This document shows positions 62,893 through 64,000 of a stretch of 64,000 nt of DNA, piece by piece. The DNA is taken from assembly GCA_965230525.1 (NCBI GenBank), contig OZ246008.1, forward strand, positions 2,418,001 through 2,482,000, written 5' to 3'. Each line of letters starts with the position of its first letter. Position 1 is the stretch's first letter. Origin of the DNA: GCA-002733465 sp965230525 (GTDB lineage: Bacteria; Pseudomonadota; Gammaproteobacteria; Enterobacterales; Kangiellaceae). Below the pieces are notes generated by a model. It saw only the letters and a program-made list of their open reading frames with translations. It was not told the DNA's origin and made no database searches. Both the position numbers and the translations under genes were made by a program.

Positions 62893-63969
62893 TTGACTAC
62901 TGTTGCAAGATTCGAAGTTAAATACCTTCAATATATGGACGAAAAAGGTACGTTTGTCAGTAATGACGTACCACCCGCTTTCGCCCGTGACCTAGATACT
63001 TTAAAAAGCCTGTACCGTGATATGAATCGTATCAGGATACTCGATCAAAAAGCATACGCTCTTCAACGAACTGGTAAAATGGGAACCTATCCCGCTGCGA
63101 CAGGGCAAGAAGCCATTGGCGTTGGCTTTGGTTCGGCAATGACTAAAGAAGATGTGTTAGTGCCTTACTACCGTGGTCAAGCCTCAATGGTTCAGCATGG
63201 GGTATTGATGGAAGAAGTCTTGCTGTACTGGGGCGGCTATGAAAGTGGTAGTGACTTTAAGTACGCCAAACAAGATTTCCCAATCGCGGTGCCTATTGCG
63301 ACCCAATCATTACATGCAACCGGTGTTGCCAAAGCAATCCAAATGCGCGGTGAAAAGCGCTGCGTGTTTACCGAGATCGGTGAAGGTGGTACATCACAAG
63401 GTGACTTCTACGAAGCACTTAACCTAGCAGGTATCTGGAATTTACCAGTGGTGTTTGTGATCAACAATAACCAATGGGCTATTTCGGTACCCAGTGAGAT
63501 TCAAACAAACTGTGAAACTTACGCGCAAAAAGCCATTGCTGCCGGTATTGATTGCATCCAAGTTGATGGTAACGATATTGTTGCGGTTAAAGCCGCGTCA
63601 GAAAAAGCCGCAGAAAAAGCGCGCAATGGCGGCGGGCCAACATTAATCGAGTGTATTAGTTTAAGACTTTGTGATCACACAACGGCGGACGACGCGACTC
63701 GTTATCGTCCCGATGGTGAGCTTGACGATGGTTGGAAGAAAGAGCCGATTATTCGTTTAAGAAAATATTTAGAAAGCAAGAGTGCCTGGAGCGAAGCGGA
63801 AGAAAAAGCGATGCAAGAAGAAGTTGCCGAAGAAGTTAAACAAGCAGTCGACAACTATCTCAATACGCCAACGGATCCACCCGAAGCGATGTTTGATTAC
63901 TTATATCAAGAACTACCTGAAAAAACACTTGCGCAACGAGAGTTAGCGATTGCACGAGGAGCGAAATAA
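62893..63969 (+). CDS. pdhA: 2-oxoacid dehydrogenase E1 component, alpha subunit
   Basis: The alpha subunit of a heterotetrameric E1 decarboxylates pyruvate or a related 2-oxoacid on thiamine diphosphate. The 358 residues begin with an 18-residue leader, then TYPAATGQEAIGVGFGSAM, and the TPP-binding segment GEGGTSQGDFYEALNLAG ending in NNNQWAISVP. The first motif usually reads GDG; here it is GEG (codon 63382-63384). LCDHTTADDATRYR is typical of the PdhA branch. The start is TTG at 62893 with AGGAG seven bases upstream and no nearer ATG. Its stop overlaps the E1 beta start by one base (TAATG). Confidence 0.9.
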   Translation: MTTVARFEVKYLQYMDEKGTFVSNDVPPAFARDLDTLKSLYRDMNRIRILDQKAYALQRTGKMGTYPAATGQEAIGVGFGSAMTKEDVLVPYYRGQASMVQHGVLMEEVLLYWGGYESGSDFKYAKQDFPIAVPIATQSLHATGVAKAIQMRGEKRCVFTEIGEGGTSQGDFYEALNLAGIWNLPVVFVINNNQWAISVPSEIQTNCETYAQKAIAAGIDCIQVDGNDIVAVKAASEKAAEKARNGGGPTLIECISLRLCDHTTADDATRYRPDGELDDGWKKEPIIRLRKYLESKSAWSEAEEKAMQEEVAEEVKQAVDNYLNTPTDPPEAMFDYLYQELPEKTLAQRELAIARGAK

Positions 63970-64000
63970 TGGCGGCTATTACTTTAATCGAAGCAGTAAA
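63969..64000 (+). CDS. pdhB: 2-oxoacid dehydrogenase E1 component, beta subunit (partial)
   Basis: Only the first ten codons are visible before the window ends: MAAITLIEAV. The ATG overlaps the stop of the E1 alpha gene by one base. The opening and the position after E1 alpha are typical of the beta subunit (AITLIEAV is a common start). The E2 and E3 genes presumably follow beyond the window. Confidence 0.8.
   Translation, partial: MAAITLIEAV

Overview
This window looks like a chromosomal segment from a moderately AT-rich, free-living, probably marine gammaproteobacterium. The evidence is the map-glnD-dapD block, the recA / recX-alaS-csrA-tRNA-Ser-tRNA-Arg block, PilU- and FimL-like type IV pilus proteins, a very long NAD-glutamate dehydrogenase, a TRAP transporter and an AmpG/YajG pair. 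The overall flavour (S9 peptidases, TIGR04219-type barrel, DUF2799, DUF2835, DUF2237) reminds me of Kangiellaceae-like oceanospirilla, but that placement is inference. No phage, integrase, transposase, CRISPR array or rRNA was seen.

Layout. 1-4.2 kb: tail of an unknown gene, a TRAP C4/2-oxoacid-type transporter operon and an RluA-type pseudouridine synthase. 4.7-7.0 kb: an orphan CheY-like receiver convergent with a membrane histidine kinase homologue whose phospho-acceptor His and ATP-lid glycines are substituted. 7.1-11.5 kb: PanE, AmpG, an outer-membrane barrel and a YajG lipoprotein. 11.6-18.7 kb: a response regulator/sensor kinase operon divergent from a membrane coiled-coil protein and a VWA lipoprotein, then a basic secreted protein and a LuxR-type regulator; this is my main candidate for an undescribed system. 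18.7-23.3 kb: a small hypothetical, then a PilU retraction ATPase with an appended DUF4136-like domain, followed by a membrane-spanning winged-helix/beta-propeller regulator. 23.3-32.2 kb: an alpha/beta-hydrolase homologue, an SGNH lipoprotein, an RND efflux pair and an S9 peptidase. 32.5-35.4 kb: RimO, RlmG and a 47-residue membrane peptide. 35.5-42.0 kb: a minus-strand operon map-glnD-dapD-arsC-like-dapE-vanY-like joining protein maturation, nitrogen signalling and lysine/peptidoglycan precursor synthesis.

42.5-51.8 kb: recA behind a degenerate 17-bp tandem repeat, an inserted trio (DUF2237, a FimL-like protein, a DUF4136 lipoprotein), then recX-alaS, csrA, tRNA-Ser(GCU), two identical 183-bp repeats each beginning with the last 19 nt of the tRNA, tRNA-Arg(ACG) and a strong terminator. 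The repeat array is laid out like the E. coli tyrT/rtT locus. 52-64 kb: DUF2799 and DUF2835 genes, NAD-glutamate dehydrogenase, a DUF4124 protein, two small proteins, aminopeptidase N, and the start of a 2-oxoacid dehydrogenase operon (E1 alpha, E1 beta cut by the window end).

Most features rest on reading motifs, start sites and neighbours by eye; no database search was run. Where a start differs from the longest open frame it was moved to match a ribosome binding site, signal peptide, neighbouring gene or family start.
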